Shown in pieces: positions 30,660-40,588 of a stretch of DNA of 64,000 bases. The first letter of the stretch is position 1. Every line of letters begins with the position of its first letter. The DNA comes from Type-B symbiont of Plautia stali (GTDB lineage: Bacteria; Pseudomonadota; Gammaproteobacteria; Enterobacterales; Enterobacteriaceae). Location: positions 186,001 through 250,000 of the forward strand of contig BBOA01000003.1 of NCBI GenBank assembly GCA_001485295.1, written 5' to 3'. Below the pieces are notes generated by a model. That model was not told the DNA's origin and made no database searches. It was given only the letters and a program-made list of their open reading frames with translations. A program made the position numbers and the translations under genes.

Positions 30660-31291
30660 ACAAGACCAAACGTGTAGAAATTCTCAGCCGGCTGCGGGCC
30701 AATAACCCGCATCCCACCACCGAGCTTAACTTCTCCTCGCCGTTTGAACTGCTGATCGCTGTTTTGCTTTCGGCGAAGGCCACTGACGTCAGCGTCAATA
30801 AAGCCACGGCGAAGCTCTATCCGGTAGCCAATACACCCGCCGCTATGCTGGCGCTGGGCGTAGAAGGCGTCAAGGAACATATTAAAACCATCGGCCTGTT
30901 TAACAGTAAAGCGGAAAATGTCATCAATACCTGCCGCATGCTGCTAAAGCAGCATGGCGGCGAGGTGCCGGAAGATCGCGCCGCGCTGGAGGCACTGCCT
31001 GGCGTAGGCCGCAAGACCGCCAACGTGGTGCTCAATACCGCTTTTGGCTGGCCGACTATCGCGGTCGACACCCATATTTTCCGCGTCAGCAACCGTACCC
31101 GCTTTGCGCCGGGAAAAAACGTCGAGGAAGTGGGAACCAAGCTGCTGAAGGTGGTGCCGAAGGAATTTAAGGTCAATAGCCATCACTGGCTGATCCTGCA
31201 TGGCCGGTACACCTGCGTGGCGCGCAAGCCGCGCTGCGGCGCCTGCCTGATAAAGGATCTGTGCGAGTTTCCCGACAAGACCGAGATCTAA
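30656..31291 (+). CDS. nth: Endonuclease III
   Basis: 211 residues, E. coli length. Bifunctional DNA glycosylase/AP lyase for oxidised pyrimidines. Helix-hairpin-helix with catalytic Lys and Asp: [14 protein letters not shown] (K120) and [12 protein letters not shown] (D138). The C-terminal 4Fe-4S loop is [17 protein letters not shown]. The start is GTG at 30656, overlapping the rsxE stop. Residue 41, Gln in E. coli where it fills the helix gap, is Lys here ([10 protein letters not shown]). Confidence 0.96.
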   Translation: MNKTKRVEILSRLRANNPHPTTELNFSSPFELLIAVLLSAKATDVSVNKATAKLYPVANTPAAMLALGVEGVKEHIKTIGLFNSKAENVINTCRMLLKQHGGEVPEDRAALEALPGVGRKTANVVLNTAFGWPTIAVDTHIFRVSNRTRFAPGKNVEEVGTKLLKVVPKEFKVNSHHWLILHGRYTCVARKPRCGACLIKDLCEFPDKTEI

Positions 31292-31321
31292 GGGGCGTCT
31301 CAACGCCCGTTACCCCTCAGC

Positions 31322-31370
31322 GCTTCGCCTGCCTAGCTATAGCTAGGCGCTAACCAGCAGGCGAAGCTTT
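31322..31370 (+). terminator. Compound hairpin after nth
   Basis: Outer arms GCTTCGCCTGC / GCAGGCGAAGC (11 bp) enclose an 18-bp perfect palindrome GCCTAGCTATAGCTAGGC at 31331-31348; TTTA follows. Located 30 bp after the nth stop, a likely terminator of the rsx-nth operon. Confidence 0.65.
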
Positions 31371-32012
31371 ATCCTGCAGCGCGCCCCACTCCGACTGAAA
31401 CAGTGGGGCGATAAAGAAAGGGGGATCCGGTCAGCTCGATGCCGCGCAAGTCTCCTGCGGCTTCCCATAAGGTAATGCGCAGATTTTTGCCTTCCAGAGC
31501 GCCTTGCTAAAGGCGGGATTGACGCCGAAATTATGTGGTAGCACTCATCGCTCGACTGTGCGCTATAGGCCTCGGTGATGCGCGATCCCGGCCCGGCGCA
31601 AGCCTCATCTCGCCCGGCTTGTTCCACCAGCGAATAGCTCAGCGGTGCAATCACCATACGGCCGCCTTCATCGGTTTCGGCGTGACTGGCATCCTCCTAA
31701 CCCAGCGCGTTGCGCTCATACTCAATCACAGCATACTGAAATACGCTGCAGGATACAAGAAACTGATGGCAATGCTCGCGCGCCTAGCGAATGGCCTCAA
31801 ACACGGCGTCATCGTTTTTATAAGAAGGGCTGTCCGGCCACTACACCCAGAGAGCGTCGCTGCGGTGCGCAGCGTCGACCATGCCGGCCAGTTAAAGGAG
31901 CCGGATGCGCCCAGATGCTGTGGGGCCGCCTCGATAGCCAGAGGAATAGCCTAGATGCGCAACGGCGCTGGCGTGGTAATCGCCCATCAGCGGTAGATTC
32001 AAAGAAGCTGCC
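31345..32012 (-). pseudogene. CTP-synthase-like glutamine amidotransferase remnant
   Basis: Minus-strand pieces read SPSYKNDDAVFEAIR*AREHCHQFLVSCSVFQYAVIEYERNALG*EDASHAET, then GGRMVIAPLSYSLVEQAG, GSRITEAYSAQ, and FFIAPLFQSEWGAL in another frame. This is the pattern of the stand-alone class I amidotransferase family related to the C-terminal part of CTP synthase. Two TAG codons sit where tryptophan is expected. Function of the family is not established. Confidence 0.6.
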
Positions 32013-32334
32013 ATGATAACGTCCTGTAAGGGGAAATTTCGAGTTTCGAGATTACCGGATCGTTAATTTGTTGTCGAGATGGTAAAAATCGCAATTATTA
32101 TCTGACAACACTGCCTCTGTCAGGCGCTGGAAACGCGCTCAGCCGTTCATTGAAACGATATCTTTTTTTCCGCTTCCGTTTTGCCTTATTGCCGCTTTTT
32201 TCCGCCCTTTTCGCCACTGTAAACACTTTCTTCTACTTCATGAATTAATTTAAGTTTTAAACCTTATCTCGCTAGGGGTTTCAGCGTTCAAAAAATTCTT
32301 GCCCTGATGCGCTTAATCAGCCATATTAAGCACC

Positions 32335-32800
32335 ATGGATTTTCCCTCATGGGATCCTGAGCCAAACGCGTCCTACCTGATCTTCTCGATTGAGTTGTGG
32401 GAACGTTTCGGCTTCTACGGCCTGCAGGCCATCATGGCTGTTTACCTAGTACGGCGCCTTTTCACTGTCCGGTGGTGGACAGGTGATCAATCTGCTCAAC
32501 TTCCTGTTCTACAAAGGTCTGGTGAAAAACTATGTTTCGTGAAAAACTATGTTTCAAAGCCGAACTCTTCGCCCCGCTCAACGTCATACCTTTGGTGTGG
32601 TGGCGCTGGGCATTACCCTGATCTTCGCCAAAGAGGTTTTCTCGCTGCACGGCGCGTCGCAAAATGATCGTAGCCTTTCTGCTGGATGGTCGAGGGGATT
32701 GTCTTCTTCGTGCTTCAGCTGAAAAAAAGCGCAGGCCTGATGTCTCAGGTTTCCTGCAGCCGGGCCATGCGCCCGGCTTTTTTTATCTTTTTCCGGGCCA
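32335..32800 (+). pseudogene. dtpA: dtpA (tppB), di/tripeptide permease remnant
   Basis: Starts [39 protein letters not shown], the PTR/POT family N-terminus, then breaks into frames matching later parts ([38 protein letters not shown]). A 17-bp tandem duplication lies at 32522-32555. Placed between nth and gstA, exactly as in E. coli. Confidence 0.85.
32522..32555. repeat. 17-bp perfect tandem duplication in dtpA
   Basis: GTGAAAAACTATGTTTC is repeated twice without a gap. Confidence 0.94.
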
Positions 32801-32883
32801 GCGGCGACGCTTGATCGTGGTCACTAGCAAACCTGCGGCAACGCATTAAGCTGCAATGATCCTGTCGAAACCTAGAGGTCCGT

Positions 32884-33200
32884 GATGAAACTGTTCTGTA
32901 AGGCGAGAACCTGCTCGCTTTCGCCACATATCGTGCTACGTGAGTGGGGGGCTTGACTTCACGTAAATGAACGTCGATCTGGCAAAAAAATCAACCGAAT
33001 GCAGCGAAGATTACTAGCAAATCAATCCTAAAGTAAGGTGCCGGAGCTGGAGATGGAGATGGATGACGGCGCCCTGCTGACCGAAGGAGTGGCAATTATA
33101 CAGTATCTAGCGGATCTGAAGCCCGATCGCCTTCGCCTTGCCCCGGTCGGCAGCCTGACGCACTACCACGTGCTGGGTTGGCTGCGTGATGGCATTCTGA
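32884..33200 (+). pseudogene. gstA: gstA, glutathione S-transferase remnant
   Basis: MKLFCKARTCSLSPHIVLREWG begins the gene; the frame is lost at GGGGGCT near 32945 and recovers as a piece like [31 protein letters not shown]. The C-terminal helical domain is gone and the end runs into pdxY. Confidence 0.85.
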
Positions 33201-33660
33201 GCGGTCACCAGCTGCAGCTCATATTCGCCATGGCGTGCGTTGTCAGCATCACCTCATAGACAGCGGCGGTGACGCCGCTCCAGCACGCTTCATAGATCCT
33301 TGCCGTGGAGCAGGTTGACCAGCAGCAGGCGGCTGGTGAAGTCGCCGACGCCGACCAGCGGACGGCTGATGTGCCAAGCCTCCTCCGCCCGTCACCAGTA
33401 GGTATCTCGAAGCGATCGCGGCGGCGGCCGGCGCGCGCCAAGTGTTTCACCAGTACCACGCGAGGCCCCTGCGCGCTGCAGAGATCGCCTCTTCTACTAC
33501 GCTGACGACACTGCGCTCGCTAAGTATCTCCAGCTACAACTCCAGCAGGTTGGGCGCGATAATACCGCTGGCGGGCATGGCGTATTTGTAGTGATACTCC
33601 GCCACGCTAGGCGCCACGATACAGCTCTTCTCAGGATGTCCCATCACCGTATCGCAAATT
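33180..33660 (-). pseudogene. pdxY: pdxY, pyridoxal kinase 2 remnant
   Basis: Minus-strand pieces [32 protein letters not shown], then VLVKHLARAGRRRDRFE, and [15 protein letters not shown] match PdxY in order. A TAG follows LLEL and frameshifts follow. The first roughly 125 residues are lost. It was the downstream gene of tyrS. Confidence 0.85.
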
Positions 33661-33685
33661 TCCTTACCTATTTTCCTTACCTACC

Positions 33686-33711
33686 GTAAAAAAGGGCCGG
33701 AAACGGGCCCT
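33686..33711 (-). terminator. tyrS terminator
   Basis: Stem GGGCC/GGCCC followed on the minus strand by six T, eight bases after the tyrS stop. A 12-bp repeat (TTTCCTTACCTA, twice, one base apart) lies just outside it at about 33659-33683. Confidence 0.78.
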
Positions 33712-33718
33712 GAAGCGC

Positions 33719-34993
33719 TTACTGCCACACGATTAGGCAGTAGTGTTTTTTACCACGACGCAGCAGCGTGTAGCGGCCGAACAGCTTGTCGCTGTCGCTG
33801 AAGTGGTACTCCGCGTCCGACTGTTTCTCGCCGTTGAGGGTAACGGCGTTAGATCCGATCATGGTGCGCGCCTGGCCTCGTGACGGCACCAGTTCGGCCT
33901 TGACCAGCGCCTGCTGCAGATTGTCTTCCGCGCTCAGCTGCACGGTCGGCATGCCGTCCTGCGCTAGCTGTTCGAAGTCCGCTTCGGTCATCTCGCTCAG
34001 CGTGCCGGAGAAGAGGCTGTCAGTGATGCGTTTCGCCGCTACTAGGCCCGCTTCGCCGTGCACCAGGCGCGTGACGTTCTCGGCCAGCACGTACTGCGCG
34101 CGCGGCGCCTTTCCGCTATTCTTATCCTTTTCTTCCAGCGCATTGATCTCGTCAAGGCTGAGGAAGGTAAAGAACTTCAGGAAGCGGTAAACGTAGGCGT
34201 CCGCGGTGTTTATCCAGAACTGGTAGAACTTATAGGGGCTGGTTTTCTTCGCATCGAGCCACACCGCGCTGCCTTCGGTTTTACCAAACTTAGTGCCGTC
34301 CGATTTAGTGATCAGCGGAACCGTCAAGCCGAAGACTTGGTTCTGGTAGAGACGATGCGTCAGATAGATGCCGGAGGTAATATTGCCCCACTGATCGGAG
34401 CCGCCAATCTGCAGCGAGACACCGTGACGCTTGTTCAGCTCGGCGAAGTCGTAGCCCTGCAGCAGGTTGTAGGAGAACTCGGTGAAGGAAATCCCTTGGT
34501 CGTCGCGCTTCAGGCGCTGTTTGACCGCTTCTTTGTTGATCATCTGATTCACAGAGAAGTGCTTGCCGATATCGCGCAGGAAGGTCAGCACGTTCATACC
34601 GCCAAACCAGTCGTAGTTGTTGGCGGCGATAGCGCTATTGTCGCCGCAGTCGAAATCGAGGAGAGGCCTCACCTGACGGTGGATTTTCTCGACCCACTCG
34701 CCGACGGTTTCGCTGGTATTGAGTTTGCGTTCTGCTGCTTTAAAGCTGGGATCGCCAATCAGACCGGTGGCACCACCCACCAGCGCGACCGGCTTGTGCC
34801 CGGCATCCTGAAAACGTTTCAGGCAGAGCAGCAGCACCAGATGGCCCAAATGCAAACTGTCAGCGGTTGGATCGAAGCCGCAATAAAGGGCGATCGGTCC
34901 TTGCGCCAGCCGCTCTGCTAACGCTTCCTCGTCCGTTACTTGGGCGATTAAGCCCCGTTCCTGCAATTGTTGCATTAGGTTACTGCTAGTCAT
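33719..34993 (-). CDS. tyrS: Tyrosyl-tRNA synthetase
   Basis: 424 residues, E. coli length. Class I synthetase: [16 protein letters not shown] contains the HIGH-type signature; [12 protein letters not shown] is the tyrosine pocket; KFGKT is the KMSKS variant. The C-terminal S4 RNA-binding domain follows residue 350. The ATG at 34991-34993 matches homologues ([10 protein letters not shown]); an upstream ATG is rejected. Downstream of pdxH as in E. coli. Confidence 0.97.
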   Translation of the reverse strand: MTSSNLMQQLQERGLIAQVTDEEALAERLAQGPIALYCGFDPTADSLHLGHLVLLLCLKRFQDAGHKPVALVGGATGLIGDPSFKAAERKLNTSETVGEWVEKIHRQVRPLLDFDCGDNSAIAANNYDWFGGMNVLTFLRDIGKHFSVNQMINKEAVKQRLKRDDQGISFTEFSYNLLQGYDFAELNKRHGVSLQIGGSDQWGNITSGIYLTHRLYQNQVFGLTVPLITKSDGTKFGKTEGSAVWLDAKKTSPYKFYQFWINTADAYVYRFLKFFTFLSLDEINALEEKDKNSGKAPRAQYVLAENVTRLVHGEAGLVAAKRITDSLFSGTLSEMTEADFEQLAQDGMPTVQLSAEDNLQQALVKAELVPSRGQARTMIGSNAVTLNGEKQSDAEYHFSDSDKLFGRYTLLRRGKKHYCLIVWQ

Positions 34994-35129
34994 TACTGAC
35001 TCCAAATTGATCAGACTGCACCTATGCTGGTACACAGCTTTCTGCTGAGTGCGGAAGAAAAAATAAGGGCTATAGCATAAAACGCTGGCGTCTTCTGTAC
35101 CAGCGCTCAGAGCGAAGAAAAACGCTGTT

Positions 35130-35786
35130 TTACGGGGCTAATCGGTCAATTTTCCAGCCATTGTCGTCGCGTTGGTAGAGGAAACGGTCGTGGAGGCGGT
35201 GCTCGCCGCCCTGCCAGAACTCCATGGTATGAAATTTAACCCGGTATCCGCCCCAGAAGATCGGCAGCGGCACCTCACCCTGCTGGAACTTCTGCTTCAA
35301 CTCAAGGAATTTCCTCTCCAGCACGCTGCGCGCCGAGATGCGGCTCGACTGACGCGACACCCAAGCGCCGATCTGACTGTCGCGCGGACGGCTGTGAAAA
35401 TATTTCAGCACCTCCAGCGGCGAGAGCTTTTCGACGTCGCCCAGCACCATCACCTGACGCTCAAGGAAGTGCCAAGGAAAGTGTAACGAAATACGCGGGT
35501 TGTTCGCCAGCTGTTGCGCCTTACGGCTACCTAGATTAGTATAGAATAACAGGCCTTCGTCGTCATAGTGCTTCAGCAGAACGATGCGCTGGTAAGGCTG
35601 ACCCTGTTCGTCCACGGTCGCCACGGTCATGGCAGTGGGATCGGGCAGCTGCGCGTCACACGCCTGCCTTAACCAAGTTTCGAACAGCGCTAGCGGCTGC
35701 TCTGGCAGCTCCTTGCGGTGCAGCCCGCCGCGCGTATATTCGCGGCGCAGGCTGGCGATATCTTGCAAAGTAAAATTCGTGCTCAT
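35130..35786 (-). CDS. pdxH: Pyridoxine/pyridoxamine 5'-phosphate oxidase
   Basis: 218 residues, E. coli length. FMN enzyme making pyridoxal 5'-phosphate. [27 protein letters not shown] and the C-terminal [22 protein letters not shown] are conserved. Intact. Since pdxY is dead, this and any pdxK elsewhere would carry the salvage route. Confidence 0.97.
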   Translation of the reverse strand: MSTNFTLQDIASLRREYTRGGLHRKELPEQPLALFETWLRQACDAQLPDPTAMTVATVDEQGQPYQRIVLLKHYDDEGLLFYTNLGSRKAQQLANNPRISLHFPWHFLERQVMVLGDVEKLSPLEVLKYFHSRPRDSQIGAWVSRQSSRISARSVLERKFLELKQKFQQGEVPLPIFWGGYRVKFHTMEFWQGGEHRLHDRFLYQRDDNGWKIDRLAP

Positions 35787-35796
35787 ACGGGTTACT

Positions 35797-36268
35797 CAAA
35801 AGGCAGTGTCGCCTTTGCTCCAGAATACATACTTTCCGTCGCTGTAGCGCGCGCCAGAGGCGGAAATCGCACGCTTCAACGTTAACGGCTGACTGTCCAT
35901 CATAATAATGCCGATCGCCCTGCCACCAGCTGGTTATTATCGCCGATTTTCAGCGTATTGGACGCGGCGCTCTTCGGCTCATACCAGACAGTCTGTCCAT
36001 GACAGCCGATGGCGACGATATCGCTTGGGTCCAGCGCCTCGCGCCGCATCAGGGTATTGACCGCCTCGGCGAAGAGCTGTCCGAGCCGGGTATCACGTCA
36101 GCGTCTGCCCCTAGCAGATTGCCAGAATCTGTTGACCCAGTTCGCCCGGCATGGGATGCCAGTAGCTGGCCTGCTACGCCACTATTATATTTTCATCGAT
36201 GGCGGCACCACGTCGATGCCATCCAAGCTGGTGCCCGACATCACGCCGATATAACGTCTTGATTTCAT
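35797..36268 (-). pseudogene. anmK: anmK' fused to 'mliC by deletion
   Basis: Begins MKSRRYIGVMSGTSLDGIDVV (AnmK, anhydro-muramic acid kinase), continues with TAG in place of Gln twice (VA*QAS, IC*GQ), then [28 protein letters not shown]. After that it jumps into the lysozyme inhibitor MliC: QPLTLKRAISASGARYSDGKYVFWSKGDTA. In E. coli the order is pdxH-mliC-anmK, so one deletion joined the 5' part of anmK to the 3' part of mliC. Confidence 0.85.
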
Positions 36269-36539
36269 TCCTAGTCCTTACTCCGTAGCAGAAGTGCGGT
36301 TCAACTGCCTTCAGTCTGGCAAATTCCCGCGTTCGATTCGACGTTTACCTGATGGTTTCTCTCAACTTTGTGCAACAAACGGCATTGCGTCCAGTTTTTT
36401 GCAGTCCGGTTGAGTTATTGTTCACCGCCCATAGTCTATGCTTGGTTTCGCTTAGACTAAGATTAATTTGCTTTGTGTCTTATACTATTTGCAGGATTTT
36501 ACGGTACACATGGCGTATTGCTTAAGAAAGGAGTTACAG

Positions 36540-37007
36540 ATGATAAAGCGTTTCGTTGCAGTCGCATTGGCTGGCATTACGCTGGCTAGCTGCTCAAATA
36601 CAAGCACTCTCTCAGGTGATACCTACAGTGCGAGTGAGGCTAAACAGGTTCAGAGCGTCTCTTACGGCACGCTGGTATCGGTCCGTCCGGTGAAAATTCA
36701 GGGCGGCGATGCTAACAACGTGATCGGCGCTATCGGCGGCGCAGTGCTAGGGGGTTTCCTCGGCAACACTATCGGCGGTGGCACCGGACGCAGCTTGGCT
36801 ACTGCCGGCGGCGCGATCGCCGGCGGCCTAGCAGGCCAAGGCGTGCAGGGTGCGATCAATAAAGCCGACGGCGTGGAGCTGGAAATTCGTAAGGATGACG
36901 GCAATACCATTATGGTGGTGCAGAAACAGGCAGCGAGCCGTTACTCGGTCGGTCAGCGTGTAGCGCTGGCGTCCAACGGCAGCCAGATTACCGTTTCTCC
37001 GCGCTAA
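36540..37007 (+). CDS. slyB: Outer-membrane lipoprotein SlyB
   Basis: 155 residues. Signal peptide with lipobox LAGITLASC (Cys 18), then a Gly-rich 2TM domain (NVIGAIGGAVLGGFLGNTIGGG and GGAIAGGLAGQGVQGA) and a C-terminal beta region. SlyB stabilises the outer membrane under stress and is a PhoPQ target in relatives. The ATG at 36540 follows AAGGAG; the longer upstream frame is not conserved. Confidence 0.95.
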   Translation: MIKRFVAVALAGITLASCSNTSTLSGDTYSASEAKQVQSVSYGTLVSVRPVKIQGGDANNVIGAIGGAVLGGFLGNTIGGGTGRSLATAGGAIAGGLAGQGVQGAINKADGVELEIRKDDGNTIMVVQKQAASRYSVGQRVALASNGSQITVSPR

Positions 37008-37021
37008 TATCCCGCCGACAA

Positions 37022-37050
37022 AAAAACCGACGCCGCGGCGTCGGTTTTTA
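37022..37050. terminator. Bidirectional slyB/slyA terminator
   Basis: Perfect palindrome AAAAACCGACGCC-GC-GGCGTCGGTTTTT between two convergent genes; its right end overlaps the slyA stop codon. Confidence 0.88.
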
Positions 37051-37485
37051 TTTTTCTCGTTGCTGTAGCTCGAGGATATTTTTCTCCAAACGGGCAATAA
37101 GCGTCATCATCTGGTTGATCTCCTCGCAGCTAATGCCGGCAAGGATATCGTCGCGCGTCGCGTCGATGACGCTCTCGACCTGTTCGATGATCGGCTCCAC
37201 CTGACGTGTCAGCTTGATACACTTCGCGCGGCGATCGTTGGCGCAGGTAGAGCGGGTGATCAAACCTTTCTCTTCCAGCTGATCCAGCGTACGCACCAGC
37301 GACGGCTGCTCTATGCCGATGGCCTTCGCCAGCTGAATCTGCGACTGTTCAGGCGGCAGCTGATGGATATTATGCAGTGTGACCCAGTGCGTTTGCGTCA
37401 GCTCAAGCGGTTTCAGGCGCTGATCGATCAACGCGCGCCAGATGCGCACCAGCCGAGACAAGTCCGTCCCAAAAGGCGTATCCAT
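37048..37485 (-). CDS. slyA: MarR-family transcriptional regulator SlyA
   Basis: 145 residues. Winged helix-turn-helix: [48 protein letters not shown] is nearly identical to the E. coli protein. It antagonises H-NS and responds to host-related and oxidative signals. Intact, while most other local regulators in the window are dead. Confidence 0.96.
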   Translation of the reverse strand: MDTPFGTDLSRLVRIWRALIDQRLKPLELTQTHWVTLHNIHQLPPEQSQIQLAKAIGIEQPSLVRTLDQLEEKGLITRSTCANDRRAKCIKLTRQVEPIIEQVESVIDATRDDILAGISCEEINQMMTLIARLEKNILELQQREK

Positions 37486-37548
37486 TTCATCTCCTTATAA
37501 TTAGCTTGCTAGCTATCAAGCCAAATTTGACACTATTCTGCGAGTTTA

Positions 37549-37586
37549 AAGGACAAATTACAAACCCAAGGACAAATTACAAACCC
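37549..37586. repeat. 19-bp perfect tandem duplication
   Basis: AAGGACAAATTACAAACCC is repeated twice with no gap, between slyA and the ydhI remnant, in the former promoter region of ydhIJK. Confidence 0.95.
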
Positions 37587-38110
37587 TAGGCGGAGCCGCA
37601 CCGGTTCATCTGCGCGGCTGGATCTGCTCGGGCGAGGTCTGGCATCCGACGCTGCTCTATCTCTCGCTGTTCGTGCTCTGCGTCGTCGCCGGGCTTTTTC
37701 TGTTGGGACAGGTATATTCGTCATGAGATTCAATCCGAAAAAATACTTTTCGATGCTAATCGTGTTCGCGGCTGCCCTGCTGGCGGGCGGATGGATTCGG
37801 CCTAGTGGTGCAGAGATCTCCCAGCTGTGGCAGTTTCTGCTATTTCTCTTTATGTAGCAGAAACAGCGCGCCGCGCTCTGGGGGCAGTTTATCGTTTTAA
37901 TGACAACATCGCCAAAGTCTGCGGCGTGATGCTCGCCTAGCTGGTGTTTCAGATATTGCTTCCCAACTCTGACCCGCGCTGCGCCTCGCCTTTCTCGATC
38001 AGCTGCGCTGGCGTCCACGCCTGAGCGAAAACCGCTTTGACAGGCGCGCGTCTGGCTGCTGCGCTGGGGCGTGGCGGTGCTAAGCTGCTCGCTTGCTAGC
38101 ACAGCTCAGG
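37587..38110 (+). pseudogene. ydhK: ydhI-ydhJ-ydhK efflux operon, compressed remnants
   Basis: Three genes survive as short strings. About 37600-37723: a C-terminus like the small DUF1656 protein YdhI (VWHPTLLYLSLFVLC). From 37723: MRFNPKKYFSMLIVFAAALLAGGWI, the start of the membrane-fusion protein YdhJ. From about 37800: SQLWQFLLFLFM, AALWGQFIVL, CGVMLA*LVFQILLPNSD and WLLRWGVAVLSCS, from the FUSC-type exporter YdhK. TAG replaces Trp in LAWL. The order matches E. coli downstream of slyA. Confidence 0.75.
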
Positions 38111-38640
38111 CAGGCAGTACTGGACTAATTAACTACACCGAGAGCCTGCATAACGACGGCATTATCGTGCTGCATTAGATGAGCAGCCACGGCCACGCCT
38201 ACTACCGCCTCTATCCGCCACAGTTTCGCCAGTTCACGTCGACCTGCGACAGCAACCAAATTCAGGACTGCGATCGTCAAGCGCTGCTGAACACCTATGA
38301 TAATACGCTGCTCTACAGCGACTATATGCTGAGCCACACTATCGATACCTTGAAATCGCTCAGCGACCGCTTCAACCTAGCGCTAGTCTATCTCTCCGAT
38401 CACGGCGAATCGCTCGGTGAGCACAGCATGTATCTGCACGGCGCGCCCTATTTGTTTGCGCCTTCGCAGTAGACCCATATTCCGCTGCTGTAGATGTCGG
38501 ACGGTTATGGGAAGGCCTATGGCATCAATGAAGCCTGTTTACACCGTTAGGCGACTACGGCGGAGGTGTCGCAGGACAACCTGTTCCATACACTGCTAGG
38601 GATGTTCGATATGCAGACTGGCGAATATCAGCTGTAGCTT
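38111..38640 (+). pseudogene. eptA: eptA-like phosphoethanolamine transferase, C-terminal remnant
   Basis: Reads IVLH*MSSHGHAYY, FTSTCDSNQIQDCDRQALLNTYDNTLLYSDYMLS, then VYLSDHGESLGEHSMYLHGAPYLFAPSQ*THIPLL*MSD and SQDNLFHTLLGMFDMQTGEY. This is the sulfatase-fold domain of lipid A phosphoethanolamine transferases, with metal-binding DHGESLGE. The frame is otherwise continuous but holds five TAG codons. The membrane half is missing. Confidence 0.85.
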
Positions 38641-38712
38641 GACATGATCAGAACGCGCCGAAAAGCGGGTTAAGCGTTGCATTCGACCGATCAGTCTACT
38701 ACCTTAACCGCT

Positions 38713-38935
38713 ATGAACAAGACGCTACCTCGCCTCGATACCCGTGAACATATACTCGCTACCAGCGAGTAGCTCTGCCTGCAGCGATGCCTTACCGGAA
38801 AATAATGGGGCTTAGCGAGCTGCTAGCGCGTGCGGAGGTACCGAAAGGATCCTTCTATTATACTACTTCCGTTCGAAAGAGGCGTTCGGCGTGGCGCTGC
38901 TGGAGAGCTATGCGCCATCTGCCTCTGCCCCGCCA
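38713..38935 (+). pseudogene. nemR: nemR, TetR-type repressor remnant
   Basis: MNKTLPRLDTREHILATSE*LCLQR, then in other frames MGLSELLARAEVPKGSFYY and YFRSKEAFGVALLESYA. The DNA-binding domain of NemR is recognisable; TAG stands for Gln in ATGEQLCLQR. Only the first third of the gene remains, joined to nemA debris. Confidence 0.85.
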
Positions 38936-39421
38936 GCAGCCGCACCTCGCTGCGCGCGGAAGACGGAGCGGAAGACGGAAATGTCTATCGCAAAGGGACC
39001 TCCACGCCGCGCGTGCTGACCGTCGCCTACATCAAGCAGATTGTGGCGGACTTCAGCCAAGCGGCCGCTAACGCGCGCAAGGCGGATGATGCACTAGTTC
39101 CTGGCGCCCGACTCTAACCATCGTACCGATGAGTACGGCGGTAGCATCAAGAAACGCGGCCGGCTTCGCGCTGGAAGTGGTTAAAGTGCGCGCGCTGTTC
39201 CCCGTCGTCGTCAATCGGCGCCGGCGCCTATAGCGTCGAGAAAGCGGATAACCTTATCGCACGGGGCCTGATCGACGTCGTGGCCTTTGGCCGCGACTTC
39301 ATCGTCAACCCCGATCTAGTGGCGCGTCTGTAGCAAGCAGGACACGCTACTCACCCCGCAGCACCCGGAGAGCTTCTACGGCGGTGGCGCGGAGGACTAT
39401 ACCGACTACCCCACGCTTTAA
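38936..39421 (+). pseudogene. nemA: nemA, N-ethylmaleimide reductase remnant
   Basis: Old Yellow Enzyme family. Pieces such as DGNVYRKGTSTPRVLT and YIKQIVADFSQAAANARKA are followed by a stretch like [47 protein letters not shown], a TAG, and [17 protein letters not shown] in another frame. The 5' third is missing. The 12-bp tandem duplication at 38956-38979 is in its front part. Confidence 0.85.
38956..38979. repeat. 12-bp perfect tandem duplication in nemA
   Basis: GCGGAAGACGGA is repeated twice without a gap; it adds four residues (AEDG type) in frame. Confidence 0.92.
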
Positions 39422-39532
39422 GCGCGACGCTGGCGCGATAACGGTTAGGCTACCGCCCGTTTTTTGCTATTTTCATCGCTATACTTAGCGTTTGCGCTAT
39501 CGGAAAATGGCAATTCAATAAAAGAGAATTTT

Positions 39533-39820
39533 ATGCGTTTACTTCATACCATGCTGCGCGTTGGTGATCTGCAACGTTCAATCGATTTCTACACCAGCGT
39601 GCTCGGCATGCGCGTACTGCGTCAGAGCGAAAACACGGAATACAAATATACGCTGGCATTCGTGGGCTACACCGAAGAGAGCGAAGGCGCGGTCATTGAG
39701 ATGACCTACAACTAGGGCGTAGGTAGAAAGCTACGATTGATCTCAACAAGGTCTACGGCCATATCGCGCTGGGCTTTGACGACGTAGAGGCCACCTGCGA
39801 CCTCAGACGTTTTCCCTTCT
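39533..39820 (+). pseudogene. gloA: gloA, glyoxalase I, nonsense and frameshift
   Basis: [46 protein letters not shown] is well preserved. The frame stops at TAG (39713-39715) exactly where TYNWGV has tryptophan. After that the sequence is shifted, with YGHIALGFDDVEATCD still readable before the gene ends abruptly upstream of rnt. Loss removes methylglyoxal detoxification by this enzyme. Confidence 0.93.
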
Positions 39821-39882
39821 GCTGCACCCTCTCTCTTTTTTTGCCATAATGGGCGCTGCCCAATTCCTGCTATGAGATGCTG

Positions 39883-40554
39883 ATGTCTGAAACGAACTCC
39901 CTGAACGCGCTGAATCAACGTTTCCGAGGTTTCTATCCTGTGGTGATTGATGTCGAGACCGCAGGCTTTAACGCGCAAACCGATGCACTGTTGGAGATCG
40001 CTGCCACCACGCTGAAAATGGACGAAGATGGCTGGCTGCACCGCGACCAGACGCTGTATATCCACGTCGAACCTTTCGAAGGCGCGCTGCTCCACCCGGA
40101 AGCGCTGGCGTTTACCGGCATCGATCCCAGCAATCCGCGGCGCGGCGCGGTCAGCGAATATGAGGCGCTGCACGCTATCTTCAAAATGGTGCATAAAGGC
40201 ATTAAGGATCACCATTGCAATCGCGCGATCATGGTGGCGCACAATGCTACTTTCGATCTGAATTTTATGATGGCCGCCGCCGGACGCGCTGGGCTAAAAC
40301 GCAACCCTTTCCATCCGTTCGCCACCTTCGATACCGCCGCGCTAAGCGGTCTGGTACTGGGGCAAACGGTACTGGCGAAAGCCTGTAAAGCGGCGGGTAT
40401 GGATTTCGACAGTACGCAGGCGCACTCCGCGCTCTACGACACTGAACAGACGGCGACGCTGTTTTGCGAGCTGGTGAACCGCTGGAAACGTCTGGGCGGA
40501 TGGCCGCTGACGATGGCGGTAGGCGACGCCGAGGATAAGGCCGCATCGGCCTGA
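39883..40554 (+). CDS. rnt: Ribonuclease T
   Basis: 223 residues (E. coli 215). DEDD-family 3' exonuclease that trims tRNA and other stable RNA ends. [13 protein letters not shown] holds the first Asp/Glu pair, [12 protein letters not shown] the second Asp, and [16 protein letters not shown] the His and last Asp. The ATG at 39883 fits the homologue start (MSETN); one at 39877 adds two residues. Extra C-terminal residues compared with E. coli. Confidence 0.95.
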   Translation: MSETNSLNALNQRFRGFYPVVIDVETAGFNAQTDALLEIAATTLKMDEDGWLHRDQTLYIHVEPFEGALLHPEALAFTGIDPSNPRRGAVSEYEALHAIFKMVHKGIKDHHCNRAIMVAHNATFDLNFMMAAAGRAGLKRNPFHPFATFDTAALSGLVLGQTVLAKACKAAGMDFDSTQAHSALYDTEQTATLFCELVNRWKRLGGWPLTMAVGDAEDKAASA

Positions 40555-40556
40555 GC

Positions 40557-40588
40557 ATAAAAGAGCCGACGCAAGTCGGCTCTTTTTA
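40557..40588. terminator. Bidirectional rnt/grxD terminator
   Basis: Perfect 12-bp stem AAAAGAGCCGAC / GTCGGCTCTTTT with a GCAA loop between convergent genes. Confidence 0.9.
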
